The notes: a model not told the origin generated them from the sequence alone. 64,000 nucleotides of DNA from Deltaproteobacteria bacterium (GCA_016874735.1 VGTI01000004.1:117972-181971); one strand, 5' to 3'. Positions 18,182 through 27,247 are shown, counted from the first letter of the stretch. Numbers and translations: made by a program.

Positions 18182-19299
18182 ACTACTCACTCCCACAGCT
18201 TTTGAAGGCACTTGTGGATCAGGGCGGCAGTGATCTCCACATCACCAGCGAATCTCCACCACGCATGCGCATTCATGGAAATCTACTGCCCGTAGAGTTG
18301 CCTCCACTTGACGGCAACGGTACCAAATCTCTCTGCTACAGCGTTCTAACAGAAGAGCAGCGCCGAGAATTTGAAGAAGGAAAAGAATTAGACTTTGCTT
18401 TTTCTATAACGAATGTAGCGCGATTTCGCGCAAATATTTTCATGCAACGAAACATGGTGAGCGGAGCATTCAGGGTGATTCCTCAAAGAATCACAACGAT
18501 GGACCAATTGGGATTAGCTCCAGTGCTTAAAGACCTCTGCACTTTACCTCGTGGACTAGTGCTCGTTACCGGGCCTACAGGATCTGGCAAATCCACCACC
18601 CTAGCTTCGATGATAAATCATATTAATGATACGCGACAGGGCCACATACTCACCATCGAAGATCCAGTTGAATTTATTCATCAACATAAGAAATGTACCG
18701 TTAATCAACGCGAGATTGGCACGGACACGAAATCGTTTGCGCGTGCTTTGAAGAGTGCCCTTCGGGAAGATCCCGATGTAATTTTAGTGGGTGAATTAAG
18801 AGATTTAGAAACTATTAGCCTCGCCCTTACCGCCGCGGAGACCGGTCACTTGGTCATGGCAACTCTGCACACTAATACGGCGATCAGCTCATTAAACAGA
18901 TTGATCGACGTATTTCCTCCTCACCAACAAGTACAAGTTCGAGCCCAAATTTCTCTGTCTCTCGCCGGAGTCATGTGTCAATCCCTAATACCAAGCACCG
19001 CAGGTGGGCGCGTCATGGCCATGGAAATACTCATACCAAACAAAGCGATTAGAAATCTAATCCGCGAAGACAAGTTACATCAGATTTATTCCTCTATGCA
19101 AAGCGGGCAGGAGGATTCGGGTATGCAAACCATGAACCGAGCTCTGATGAGCCTCATAGAGAGGCGGTTGATTACCCTCGATCAAGCTCTCGAAACCTCG
19201 CCAGAGCCGGAAGAGCTAGAGGAAATGATTACAAAACGCGACCAAAGAGGGCTTGCTGTTCACTCAAAGAGTAAATTGATACCCAAAAAGGGGGCTTAA
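18178..19299 (+). CDS. pilT: Type IV pilus retraction ATPase PilT
   Basis: Hexameric ATPase that drives pilus retraction and hence twitching-type movement, 373 residues. Walker A TGPTGSGKST is at about residues 131-140. The acidic Walker B stretch EDPDVILVGELRD and the His box GHLVMATLHTN follow. The PilT-specific C-terminal motif AIRNLIRE is present and no zinc cysteines occur. It is translationally coupled to pilB by ATGA and followed by pilC after eight bases. A retraction motor next to PilB indicates dynamic pili. Confidence 0.95.
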   Translation: MNYSLPQLLKALVDQGGSDLHITSESPPRMRIHGNLLPVELPPLDGNGTKSLCYSVLTEEQRREFEEGKELDFAFSITNVARFRANIFMQRNMVSGAFRVIPQRITTMDQLGLAPVLKDLCTLPRGLVLVTGPTGSGKSTTLASMINHINDTRQGHILTIEDPVEFIHQHKKCTVNQREIGTDTKSFARALKSALREDPDVILVGELRDLETISLALTAAETGHLVMATLHTNTAISSLNRLIDVFPPHQQVQVRAQISLSLAGVMCQSLIPSTAGGRVMAMEILIPNKAIRNLIREDKLHQIYSSMQSGQEDSGMQTMNRALMSLIERRLITLDQALETSPEPEELEEMITKRDQRGLAVHSKSKLIPKKGA

Positions 19300-19307
19300 G
19301 GTAAATC

Positions 19308-20573
19308 GTGGCTGAGTTTAAGTACAAAGCAAAAGACCTCCGTGGGCGGGTGAAGGTGGGTAAAATCCAGGCTGCCACAGCCGTCCAGGCAAAAGCGCAA
19401 CTAACTAAAATGCGCATGCGCCCAATCACCGTCACGGCCGTAAAACTTGACGGTCCCGAGGACGAGTCTCAAGATTTTTTTTCAAAAATTTTCTTTCGAG
19501 ACGACAAGGGCAAGCTGCAGATTCAGCTCGGAAGTGGCGCACCATCTGACAAAGAGCTTATTGTTTTCACAAAGCAGTTCTCGACAATGATTTCCAGCGG
19601 TGTACCACTCATTCAATCGATTGGTGTCTTAGCGTCCCAACAACCATCCGTGATGTTTGGTCGTGCCCTTGGAAAAATTCGCTACGCAGTCGAAAATGGT
19701 GCGACACTGAGTGAAAGTCTCGAGGCATTTCCCTCAATTTTTGATAATTTGTACGTGGCTATGGTACGTGCTGGAGAGGCAAGCGGCAATTTGGATGAGA
19801 TCCTCTTGAAGCTAACCACCTATATAGAAAAAGCGGCAAAAATACGTGCTCAAGTCAAATCAGCAATGTTTTACCCAATCATGATCGTGACGGTAGCCAT
19901 TACTGTCATTTCGGTGCTTTTGGTCTTTGTAGTTCCCACCTTTGCTAAGCAATATGAGGATGCCGGCAAGGAGCTACCTTGGTTGACGCAGCAAATTGTC
20001 GACCTGTCAGACTTTTTAGTAGCAGATGGGGTGTATCTGCTCATCGGCTTAGGCACTTCAATCTTTCTATTTCGCCGATATATTAAAACTGAGAACGGGC
20101 GTAAGTGGCTTGACAACAAACTGCTGAACGCCCCTGGATTTGGTGTGTTATTCCGTAAGCTAGCTGTTGGGCGATTTTGTAATACAATGTCGACTATGCT
20201 AACGTCTGGAGTAAATTTGCTCGAGGCCTTGAATATCTGTGCGGCATCTTCCGGCAACAAGGTTATCGAAAAATTCGTCGTTTCAGCGCGTACTGGTGTT
20301 GAGCAGGGCCGCAAACTTTCAGAGCCACTGGCAGATGGCGGACTTTTTCCCAAGATGGTTATCTCAATGATTCAGATTGGCGAACAAACTGGAGCATTGG
20401 ATGACATGCTTCTAAAAGTTAGTGCGTTTTATGAGGAGGAAGTAGATCTAGCTGTGAAGACCCTACTCTCTATGATTGAGCCAGTGATGATAGCTGTCAT
20501 CGGCGGAATTGTTGGCGTCATCGTGATCGCTATGTACCTGCCAGTATTCGATGCTGCAAGTCTGGTAGGTTAG
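19308..20573 (+). CDS. pilC: Type IV pilus inner-membrane platform protein PilC
   Basis: Polytopic platform protein (GspF family) that links PilB/PilT to the pilus, 421 residues. It starts with GTG at 19308. It has two repeated GspF domains, one around KQFSTMISSGVPLIQSIGVL and one around GRFCNTMSTMLTSGVNLLEA. Hydrophobic segments lie near residues 185-208, 240-258 and 385-410. The usual C-terminal pattern SMIEPVMIAVIGGIVGVIVI is present. It is the last visible pilus gene; no pilin, pilD or pilMNOPQ occurs in the window. Confidence 0.94.
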   Translation: MAEFKYKAKDLRGRVKVGKIQAATAVQAKAQLTKMRMRPITVTAVKLDGPEDESQDFFSKIFFRDDKGKLQIQLGSGAPSDKELIVFTKQFSTMISSGVPLIQSIGVLASQQPSVMFGRALGKIRYAVENGATLSESLEAFPSIFDNLYVAMVRAGEASGNLDEILLKLTTYIEKAAKIRAQVKSAMFYPIMIVTVAITVISVLLVFVVPTFAKQYEDAGKELPWLTQQIVDLSDFLVADGVYLLIGLGTSIFLFRRYIKTENGRKWLDNKLLNAPGFGVLFRKLAVGRFCNTMSTMLTSGVNLLEALNICAASSGNKVIEKFVVSARTGVEQGRKLSEPLADGGLFPKMVISMIQIGEQTGALDDMLLKVSAFYEEEVDLAVKTLLSMIEPVMIAVIGGIVGVIVIAMYLPVFDAASLVG

Positions 20574-20577
20574 ATAA

Positions 20578-20811
20578 TTATCTGGACTTCTGTAGCATCC
20601 AATTATGGCAGCACTCAGCGCAGGAATAGGCGAAACCGCCATCCTGGTAATCCACACTTGCCAAGTCCTTGCTTTGGCATCGGGGACACTCCACATGTGT
20701 GTGATTATAGAGGCAAGTAGATCGTCGACACTTCACGCCATCTAGCCCCTCAGGATCAAATGTAGTCGGACCGTGACAGACTGGACATCTTTGATGACTT
20801 CTACGCTCCAC
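20578..20811 (-). CDS. Small zinc-ribbon protein
   Basis: Unrecognised protein of 77 residues with two candidate metal sites, CPVCHGP near the N-terminus and CPRCQSKDL in the middle. More cysteines occur at CRRSTC and at SCAECCHNW near the end, a pattern expected for a double zinc ribbon. It starts with GTG at 20811, with GGGAG upstream on the minus strand. Its stop lies four bases from the pilC stop. A nucleic-acid-binding or regulatory role would fit the fold but is not shown. Confidence 0.65.
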   Translation of the reverse strand: MERRSHQRCPVCHGPTTFDPEGLDGVKCRRSTCLYNHTHVECPRCQSKDLASVDYQDGGFAYSCAECCHNWMLQKSR

Positions 20812-20836
20812 TTTTGCTTCGCTCCCAGGTACGGAT

Positions 20837-20869
20837 TAGCTGTAAGCTAGTCCCCTGTCGGCAACTAGC
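20837..20869 (+). promoter_or_regulatory. Overlapping inverted repeats in the aldehyde dehydrogenase leader
   Basis: TAGCT (20837-20841) can pair with AGCTA (20845-20849), and GCTAGT (20846-20851) can pair with ACTAGC (20864-20869). The two pairings share bases 20846-20849, so they exclude each other. The region ends about 20 bases before the ATG of the aldehyde dehydrogenase gene. It could be an operator or a switchable leader; no known class is recognised. Confidence 0.25.
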
Positions 20870-20890
20870 ACTTACTCGTGAGGACTTGCA

Positions 20891-22462
20891 ATGACATCTA
20901 CCAACCATAAAATTGATGGAACCAAAGCTGCCTTCATCAATGGCCAATGGCACAATTCGAACCGCACTATTGAATCTCGAAGCCCCGCAAACCTCGATAA
21001 TATTCTAGGTGTATTTGGAGAGGCCGACAAGACACTGATAGCTGATGCCGCGGCTGCGGCACGCAAGGCCTTTAAGACATGGTCACGCACCCCGGCTCCA
21101 GTCCGCGCAGGAGTGATACAGAATTTCGGTCGACTGGTCGAATCCAATAAGGAGGCTCTAGCTAGTATCGTCACACACGAGATTGGTAAACCCTATAAGG
21201 AGGCACTCGGGTCTGTCCAAGAGGTCATCGACACGGCTAACTTCTTCGTATCCGAGGGACGACGTTTGTACGGCCAGACTGTCCCGTCAGAGATGCCTAA
21301 TAAAGAACTTTTTACTTATCGACGTCCGATTGGTGTATTTGGTTGTCTCACTGCGTGCAACTTCCCAGTGGCCGTGCCTGCATGGTATTTTATTCCAGCA
21401 CTAGTTGCAGGCAATACCTGTGTTTGGAAGCCCAGTGAAGACTCACTTCTGACTAGCTATTGGTTCACTGAACTGTGGGCTAAGGCCGGGCTCCCTTCTG
21501 GAGTGTTCAACACGGTATTTGGCGCCGGTGCAACGACCGGAGCAGCCTTTGTTGATCTTATCGAAAGCGGTGCCTTTGATAAAATCGGATTCACAGGTTC
21601 CACGACGGTCGGACGGCGCATCGGAGAGGTTTGCGGGAGATCGCTACAAACACCTTGCCTTGAGCTAGGGGGAAAAAATCCCATGATTGTTTGCTCTGAC
21701 GCGGACCTTGAGCTTGCCGTCAATGGCGCATTGTTCTCCGGCTTTGGTACTGGAGGCCAAAGATGCACATCCCTCGGTAATCTGATCTTGCATGAAAAAA
21801 TTTATGATCAGTTTGTGACTAAGTTGGTGAGTAAAGTTAGTCAGATTAAAATAGGCGATCCCTTCGACAAGGACATAACGTATGGGCCACTCATTAGTCA
21901 GCGATTCCTCGACAATCACCTCGATCATCTATCTACCCTTATTGAAAGCCATCACGAGCTACCTCTTGGAAACGGAGGTCACATCGGTCACGGTGTGACC
22001 TGGCAAAACTTCAGCGGCAATGCTGCGCGCGGGGTATATGCAAGACCAAATATTGTGCTCAATGTATCGATGAAGGACAGGATTTACGCGACCGAGACCT
22101 TTGGTCCACTTTTTAATGTTCTCAAATTTCGAGAATTTGACGAAGCCATGGCCATGGCAAACAATCACGGTTACGGACTTTCGTCTGCAATTTACACAAA
22201 CGAACCGCGGACTATCTATCAATTTAAGCAAGATATTACTGCTGGCATGTCGAGCATCAATAATACAACTACGGGTGCGGAAGCTCACTTGCCTTTCGGC
22301 GGTAACGGCAAAAGTGGCAACGGTGGACGCCAATCTGGGATTTGGGTAATTGATCAGTTTACTAAGTGGCATGCGGTCAACTGGGATATGTCCGGTCGCC
22401 TTCAACTTGCCCAAATGGATACCGCCTACGTGGAACCGGATCTCCAGTTCCGCATAAGTTGA
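20891..22462 (+). CDS. NAD(P)-dependent aldehyde dehydrogenase
   Basis: Aldehyde dehydrogenase superfamily enzyme of 523 residues that oxidises an aldehyde to the acid. The catalytic set is complete: Asn157 in TACNFPVAVPAW, the cofactor motif GFTGSTTVGRR, Glu258 in LELGGKNP and the nucleophile Cys292 in GGQRCTS. The ending LPFGGNGKSGNGGRQSG resembles the ALDH7/aminoadipate-semialdehyde type more than betaine aldehyde dehydrogenase. The true substrate cannot be told from sequence. GAGGA precedes the ATG. It stands alone, with no pathway partner nearby. Confidence 0.92.
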   Translation: MTSTNHKIDGTKAAFINGQWHNSNRTIESRSPANLDNILGVFGEADKTLIADAAAAARKAFKTWSRTPAPVRAGVIQNFGRLVESNKEALASIVTHEIGKPYKEALGSVQEVIDTANFFVSEGRRLYGQTVPSEMPNKELFTYRRPIGVFGCLTACNFPVAVPAWYFIPALVAGNTCVWKPSEDSLLTSYWFTELWAKAGLPSGVFNTVFGAGATTGAAFVDLIESGAFDKIGFTGSTTVGRRIGEVCGRSLQTPCLELGGKNPMIVCSDADLELAVNGALFSGFGTGGQRCTSLGNLILHEKIYDQFVTKLVSKVSQIKIGDPFDKDITYGPLISQRFLDNHLDHLSTLIESHHELPLGNGGHIGHGVTWQNFSGNAARGVYARPNIVLNVSMKDRIYATETFGPLFNVLKFREFDEAMAMANNHGYGLSSAIYTNEPRTIYQFKQDITAGMSSINNTTTGAEAHLPFGGNGKSGNGGRQSGIWVIDQFTKWHAVNWDMSGRLQLAQMDTAYVEPDLQFRIS

Positions 22463-22582
22463 CGATTATTTCCTATTGTTTATGGGTTGTTGCAAATCAC
22501 CCTCAAGGCTTACAAGCATTTTTACCGATACTCTGTGTGTGAGGTAGGAGGTGCTTTTGAGCGCTTGGGGGGGAAGCGCACC

Positions 22583-23749
22583 ATGTACCCATTAATCAGG
22601 ACATCACTGCTCAGTATTTTGCTGTTCGGCAGCACCTATCTTTACTCTCAGCTTATTGCAAATGGTCGATATCTGTCCGTCTCCAACCATGTGCTTCACG
22701 CGTATTCTGAGATTCCAAGTACTGAACTGGTTGGAAAAGCTAGAGACATAATCGCAACCACTCGCCAGAGGGCACTACTTTATGAACGTTTAATCGAAAG
22801 CTCGCATTTAATCGATGGTATGGTGGTAAATCGCGGCGCCTCGGGAGAAATGCTAGATCAGTGTGACAGCCTACTATTCTCTTCGATTCGTTACGTAAGT
22901 CTCGCGAAATTAAGTTGGCTGGATGAGGCTTCGAAGGCCTGGGCTGCGATTGAAAGTTCCAAGGACCGCGACGCCTGGTTGCGCCATCCAAGATGTTATC
23001 GAAGTATTTCACGTGATATGTTGCTTGGCCTGCTCATAGCCATGACCCGCAGCCCTCCGCGATTCGAACAACACCTCAGTCAACTGATGTTCATGATCCA
23101 TCAGAACAATGGCTTCTTTGGCACCGGCCCGGTGTATGTGAGCTACCTGTCCCCGGGATTAGCCCGACTTATGAGAGGCTTTGCAAAGCGCGATCTGAGG
23201 ATAGCTCCGAAGATTCCTGACCTTATTGCGGCAGGCTATTCGACCGCTGAGATTGAGGTTTTGCTTAATCCGGCGGGATACACGTCTCACTTGGGGGGGC
23301 TAACCGCATGGCTTGAGATGGAGTTAAACGACCAGGGTCTTCACCTTGGAGATTCGCGGCTGAGCTTTCTCGGAGCGGCTGACTCTTTGGTTGCGCCCTT
23401 TGGCAAGTTTTCACTAACCGACCAGCGACTTGAATGGATCACTGACCGACTAATGAAGGCAGATCAGCAAAATCTTTTTTTTAGATATTTGCGCTTTAGA
23501 TCCGTCGGCGGCCTTTCTAATACTGTTAGACTGAAGCTATTGAACGAGCTCATCACTATGAGACAGTTTCCAGCGGACCGTCTCCCAATGGACTGTGATC
23601 GGCACTCGGACTATCTTTGGCAGAGAGCCAATAAATCTGCGAATTACGACCCTATTCCATGCCAGATCGAATTTTCAGGTGTCGACTTCTTGTGGATGGC
23701 TGCTCTCCTCTTGGAGGGCTTGGATTCTAGCTCCCTTACATCACACTAG
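22583..23749 (+). CDS. Membrane-anchored protein of unknown function
   Basis: Unrecognised protein of 388 residues. ATG 22583 is chosen because a G-rich ribosome site (seven G at 22567-22573, then AAG) stands just before it. A single hydrophobic segment (about residues 8-26) looks like a signal anchor or signal peptide, and the rest would be periplasmic. The body is mostly helical, with GTGPVYVSYLSPGLARLM near the centre and scattered cysteines. Its stop overlaps that of the secretin-like gene by four bases (CTAG). Confidence 0.65.
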   Translation: MYPLIRTSLLSILLFGSTYLYSQLIANGRYLSVSNHVLHAYSEIPSTELVGKARDIIATTRQRALLYERLIESSHLIDGMVVNRGASGEMLDQCDSLLFSSIRYVSLAKLSWLDEASKAWAAIESSKDRDAWLRHPRCYRSISRDMLLGLLIAMTRSPPRFEQHLSQLMFMIHQNNGFFGTGPVYVSYLSPGLARLMRGFAKRDLRIAPKIPDLIAAGYSTAEIEVLLNPAGYTSHLGGLTAWLEMELNDQGLHLGDSRLSFLGAADSLVAPFGKFSLTDQRLEWITDRLMKADQQNLFFRYLRFRSVGGLSNTVRLKLLNELITMRQFPADRLPMDCDRHSDYLWQRANKSANYDPIPCQIEFSGVDFLWMAALLLEGLDSSSLTSH

Positions 23750-25116
23750 AATGCAATAGGGGCGAGATTATCCTGGTGATCTTCTGGCCTAACCACGAAC
23801 CAAAGGACCATGCGCGTTTTCAGAGATTCGTATGAATTTCGATTAAACAACGGCCCTATTAGAGGTATTTGTGCAAAAATGGGGACATACGCCTTATCCC
23901 CACCTTTTCCACGCAGGTCCAAAATACTCGCTATGGTCGGAGTGCCTAATTTACAAATAACTTCGCTCTGAATCTCACTCATATTAACGTCAAGCTCTCT
24001 ACCAGATCGATCCCGATAACTTAAATCGTATCTGATTCGTACTCGTTCCCGAGACAGCTCGGTTAATCCTACCTTAACCTTTAGACCCAACTGCTTCCAT
24101 AGGGTTGGGGAACTCGCACGCGTTGCCTTAGATTCAGGAGGCTTCGATGTCAAAACCTGGTGCTCTGAGCCCGTTGAAAGTTCGATCGGTTGATTACCAA
24201 CAATACGTACGACCGGCTCGGCAATCGTTTCTACTCGACGATCTTTCGCCATTGACTCGAACTTTGATAATAGTTCGATCTCCGATATTCCATGGGGCAC
24301 CGCAGCGTCCGCATTAATTTTAGTATCAAGGCCTAGCACACGAGCCTCTGCCTCCTGGATCGAAAACATACGTATTTGCAACTGGTAGGGATGATCATTT
24401 CTATCTTCAAGACAGCGAAAGATGATCACACCCTCACTTAGGCCCCCCTGGGTCACTGCGTCTACTTCGGTTTCGGCAGAGTGGCGCGACGACGTATCAC
24501 CGCAATAACTCATGACAGATAACAAATTCTTTCCAAGGGTACTGACCGCGTATCTGGGCCCTAATATTGCGGCAGTTTCTCTCTCCCAGTTAGCCAACGT
24601 ATCGACATCTAGAGTTACGCTTAAGCGACAATCGGAACGTAATCGACAAAAGGTTTGCGCCCGCCGAAACCAGTCAACTGACTTCGTCTCACCAGAAATG
24701 ATCCCAGCATCACTCTGACAACGAATCCCCGGTTCTTTACAAAGCCAAGGGGGCATTATCAAATTGCTCTCAGGCACTGCCGCCTTGCCAGCTTCCACAG
24801 AATCTGCCGCGATGACCTCGACCAATAACCTCGCGGCGTCTCCTCCCCCCGCCGACTGAACCGTATCTGCCGTTATCATCACGATCCCCGAACGGAGAGC
24901 CGTCAAATGCCATCGACCTTGGCCCACGTGAGCAACATCGATGATCCCTCGCCTCGACACGTGTAGACTTGATTCTTGGGGAAACGAGACTGACCGCACT
25001 TGACCCGGTAGCATCCTTACACTTCGATGTAACAACTCTGGCGCTGGATCTGCGACTAGGATGTCAGCGAATAGAGAACTGCCGAGGATAAAGACTATAA
25101 GAACTTTTGCGACCAC
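23746..25116 (-). CDS. CpaC-like secretin domain protein
   Basis: Predicted outer-membrane secretin-type protein, 456 residues. The frame is open back through a tRNA gene; GTG 25116 is chosen because GAGGGG precedes it and a signal peptide (VLIVFILGSSLFADILVA) begins there. Near residues 30-100 there is a domain resembling the pilus-formation N-terminal domain of CpaC/RcpA (SVRMLPGQVRSVSFP, then HVSRRGIIDVAHVGQGRW). The C-terminal half has secretin features: LGLKVKVGLTEL, a later stretch of conserved hydrophobic pattern, and IFAQIPLIGPLFN near the end. No other Tad or type II secretion gene is present, so its partner system is unknown. Confidence 0.7.
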   Translation of the reverse strand: MVAKVLIVFILGSSLFADILVADPAPELLHRSVRMLPGQVRSVSFPQESSLHVSRRGIIDVAHVGQGRWHLTALRSGIVMITADTVQSAGGGDAARLLVEVIAADSVEAGKAAVPESNLIMPPWLCKEPGIRCQSDAGIISGETKSVDWFRRAQTFCRLRSDCRLSVTLDVDTLANWERETAAILGPRYAVSTLGKNLLSVMSYCGDTSSRHSAETEVDAVTQGGLSEGVIIFRCLEDRNDHPYQLQIRMFSIQEAEARVLGLDTKINADAAVPHGISEIELLSKFESMAKDRRVETIAEPVVRIVGNQPIELSTGSEHQVLTSKPPESKATRASSPTLWKQLGLKVKVGLTELSRERVRIRYDLSYRDRSGRELDVNMSEIQSEVICKLGTPTIASILDLRGKGGDKAYVPIFAQIPLIGPLFNRNSYESLKTRMVLWFVVRPEDHQDNLAPIAF

Positions 25117-25263
25117 TGCTGCGTCCCCTCTTCCAATCGTTGCCGAGAGATAAGGCCATAGCTGATAGTCGTACCCAATTGAAGTGACATGGGCTCGGTG
25201 ACATAAGATGTCATTCCCGAGCCCAACTCGCTTTTCTACCGAAACTACCTGTAAGCATTTGTT

Positions 25264-25348
25264 TGGTGCGGTCGAGAGGACTTGAACCTCCACGCCTCGC
25301 GGCACCAGTCCCTCAAACTGGCGTGTCTACCAATTTCACCACGACCGC
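25264..25348 (-). tRNA. tRNA-Leu, anticodon GAG
   Basis: Read on the minus strand, the 85-base gene has a perfect seven-pair acceptor stem (GCGGTCG with CGACCGC) and discriminator A. The anticodon stem CCAGT/ACTGG holds anticodon GAG. It has a long variable arm as expected for leucine, the TTCAAGT T-loop region, and an encoded CCA end. It lies 34 bases downstream of secG. Confidence 0.95.
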
Positions 25349-25382
25349 AATCTAAAACCAAAAAACCAGCAATAACAAAAGC

Positions 25383-25709
25383 TTAAGGATTGGGCGGAGC
25401 CTGTGCCGCCGATGGCTGAACCGGAGCCTGCTGTTCGGATTGCTCCTTGAGACGCTCTTTCAACCCGACATCACCGCTCTTGCCCTGCATGACCGTCAGA
25501 GTTATCGACGTGATCATGAATATCAAAGCTGCGCCATAAGTTAATTTCCCTAGCAGGGAAGTCGCACCTGTGGCGCCAAACACACCTGAACTACTGCCAC
25601 CCCCGAATGCCGCACTGACCCCACCCTCGTTGCCACCCTGAACGAGTACAACTAGGATCATGAACAACGCAACAGTCACATGCACAATCTCAATAAGTAT
25701 CTCTGCCAT
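25383..25709 (-). CDS. secG: Preprotein translocase subunit SecG
   Basis: Small subunit of the SecYEG channel, 108 residues with two membrane helices (about residues 4-23 and 54-73). The linker has the family pattern VLVQGGNEGG followed by FGGGSSSGVFGATGATSLL. The tail after residue 85 is rich in Gln, Pro and Ala. It lies between tRNA-Phe and tRNA-Leu on the same strand, a common arrangement for secG, and probably shares the promoter ahead of tRNA-Phe. Confidence 0.95.
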   Translation of the reverse strand: MAEILIEIVHVTVALFMILVVLVQGGNEGGVSAAFGGGSSSGVFGATGATSLLGKLTYGAALIFMITSITLTVMQGKSGDVGLKERLKEQSEQQAPVQPSAAQAPPNP

Positions 25710-25764
25710 CGGTCCGTCCGCTCCTTGGGTGATCGGTGAATCTACGACCGAGTGTACGATAAAA

Positions 25765-25840
25765 TGGTGGCGCCTCCCAGAATCGAACTGGGGACACGAG
25801 GATTTTCAATCCTCTGCTCTACCGACTGAGCTAAAGCGCC
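25765..25840 (-). tRNA. tRNA-Phe, anticodon GAA
   Basis: The 76-base minus-strand gene has acceptor strands GGCGCTT and AGGCGCC (one G-T pair) and D-arm TAGCTCAGTCGGTAGAGC. The anticodon stem AGGAT/ATCCT presents GAA, the T-loop is GTTCGATTC, and CCA is encoded. It is the first gene of the unit that continues into secG. Confidence 0.95.
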
Positions 25841-25863
25841 ATGCTTCCCCAAAAGGAAGTTAG

Positions 25864-25892
25864 TATGTATGCGCCTATTTTGTGATAGTCAA
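25864..25892 (-). promoter_or_regulatory. Sigma-70-type promoter for tRNA-Phe and secG
   Basis: On the minus strand TTGACT (25892-25887) and TACATA (25869-25864) are separated by exactly 17 bases. Transcription would begin near 25857, about 17 bases before the mature 5' end of tRNA-Phe. This is a strong match in the right place. Confidence 0.6.
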
Positions 25893-25949
25893 TGGATAAC
25901 TAGCAGGCCACCTTTAATTGACCTCTCGTGTGCTAATCCGGAGCCCTGA

Positions 25950-26792
25950 ATGACCACTAAGCCCAAGCGTGAACGCCCCCTCGTAATTGCCGGGCCCTGT
26001 GCGGCCGAATCCTTTGAACTGATGGCTGAAGTCGCCGGACACATGAGCCGCTTGAGTATCGAACTGGGGTTCGACTACGTGTTCAAGGCCAGTTTTGATA
26101 AGGCTAATCGGACGTCCGCAACTAGCGTCCGCGGCCCCGGGATGGATGCCACTCTCAGATGGTTCGCGGATCTAAAAGCCAAATTTGGGGTAAGAATCCT
26201 TACTGATGTCCATGAAACCTACCAAGTGGGTCCAGTCGCTCAGGTCTGTGATTACCTGCAGATTCCGGCTTTCCTATGTCGCCAAACCGATCTCGTAGTA
26301 GAGGCTGCCATGAGTGGGCGCGCCGTAAACATCAAGAAGGGTCAATTTATGGCCCCGGCGGCGATGGCCAGTGTTGTCAGTAAAGCACGAAAGGCCGCAC
26401 AATCCGCCAATTCTGAGGCCGACATTCTCTTAACTGAGCGTGGCTTCACATTTGGGTACGGCAATCTTGTAGTGGACATGCGCGCCCTACCCATCATGGC
26501 TGAGACGGAAGCTCCGGTCATTTTGGATATCACTCACAGCACACAGTTGCCTGCCGCTGGTGGCGAAACATCTGGCGCACAGCGTCGATTTGCACCGGTG
26601 CTAGCCCGCGCTGCGACTGCAACTGGCTATCTCTCTGGGTATTTTCTTGAAGTCCACACCAATCCCACATTAGCGATTAGTGACAAAGACGCGCAATTGA
26701 ACCTAAAACAAGCGACGGCGCTACTTAGCCAACTCGTACCCCTGTGGCAAAGTTCAAAGGCCTGGTCCTCGATCGATACGGAATTCAAGTAA
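25950..26792 (+). CDS. kdsA: 3-deoxy-8-phosphooctulonate synthase
   Basis: Condenses phosphoenolpyruvate with arabinose 5-phosphate to make KDO 8-phosphate for lipopolysaccharide, 280 residues. Marks include the N-terminal IAGPCAAES, the KASFDKANRTS segment near residue 46, and TERGFTFGYGNLVVDMR. Cysteine 17 in GPC is the residue that marks the metal-dependent class; enterobacterial enzymes have Asn there. The gene indicates an outer membrane with KDO-containing LPS. It is followed by a VOC protein after 32 bases. Confidence 0.95.
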   Translation: MTTKPKRERPLVIAGPCAAESFELMAEVAGHMSRLSIELGFDYVFKASFDKANRTSATSVRGPGMDATLRWFADLKAKFGVRILTDVHETYQVGPVAQVCDYLQIPAFLCRQTDLVVEAAMSGRAVNIKKGQFMAPAAMASVVSKARKAAQSANSEADILLTERGFTFGYGNLVVDMRALPIMAETEAPVILDITHSTQLPAAGGETSGAQRRFAPVLARAATATGYLSGYFLEVHTNPTLAISDKDAQLNLKQATALLSQLVPLWQSSKAWSSIDTEFK

Positions 26793-26824
26793 GCGTCGAC
26801 CCTCGAAAACAATGGGAGACACCG

Positions 26825-27247
26825 GTGAGTTTTACGATAAGCGGACTCAATCACCTAGGTTTAGTTGTCGAGGACATAAAGACCGCCAGGAAGTGGTTCG
26901 TCGACAGCCTTGGCATGAGGCTAGTCGAGGACCGAGGCGAACTATTGTTCATCGCTGTTGGTGGCGACATTTTGGCCCTTAAAACTCCTCGGATGGCCGT
27001 ATCCAAACCAGAACATGGCGGGGAAAAAGACTACCAAACTGACGCTAAGAGCGGCTGGCAATCTCTGGACCACTATGGTTTTTTTGCTCCAAATCCAGCG
27101 GCCGTCGATGCATTTGCCAGTTTTGTTGTAGGTCAGGGGGCAACCCTGCTCAAGGGACCGTATGACCGCAGTGATGGTCGCGCGGTTTACTTTCGTGATC
27201 CCTGTGGCCTAGTTGGCGAGTACCTCTACTACTCACCGACTAAGTGA
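26825..27247 (+). CDS. VOC (glyoxalase/bleomycin resistance) family protein
   Basis: Small protein of 140 residues with one vicinal-oxygen-chelate domain: SGLNHLGLVVEDIKTARKWF at the start, and YFRDPCGLVGEYLYYS at the end holding the usual C-terminal glutamate metal ligand. GTG 26825 is chosen because GGGAG lies six bases upstream and the fold begins there; longer frames run into kdsA. VOC proteins may be isomerases, lyases or dioxygenases, and the sequence does not settle which. Confidence 0.85.
   Translation: MSFTISGLNHLGLVVEDIKTARKWFVDSLGMRLVEDRGELLFIAVGGDILALKTPRMAVSKPEHGGEKDYQTDAKSGWQSLDHYGFFAPNPAAVDAFASFVVGQGATLLKGPYDRSDGRAVYFRDPCGLVGEYLYYSPTK

Noticed and set aside
19871..20353. Open frame of 160 codons on the minus strand inside pilC
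   Set aside because: It is antisense to a well-supported gene, has no ribosome site and its composition looks like a reverse reading of pilC.
21959..22414. Open frame of 151 codons on the minus strand inside the aldehyde dehydrogenase gene
   Set aside because: Shadow of a conserved enzyme; no motif, signal or ribosome site.
25264..25840. tRNA genes as integration sites for a mobile element
   Set aside because: No integrase, no direct repeat of a tRNA 3' end and no composition shift were seen; both tRNAs flank housekeeping secG.
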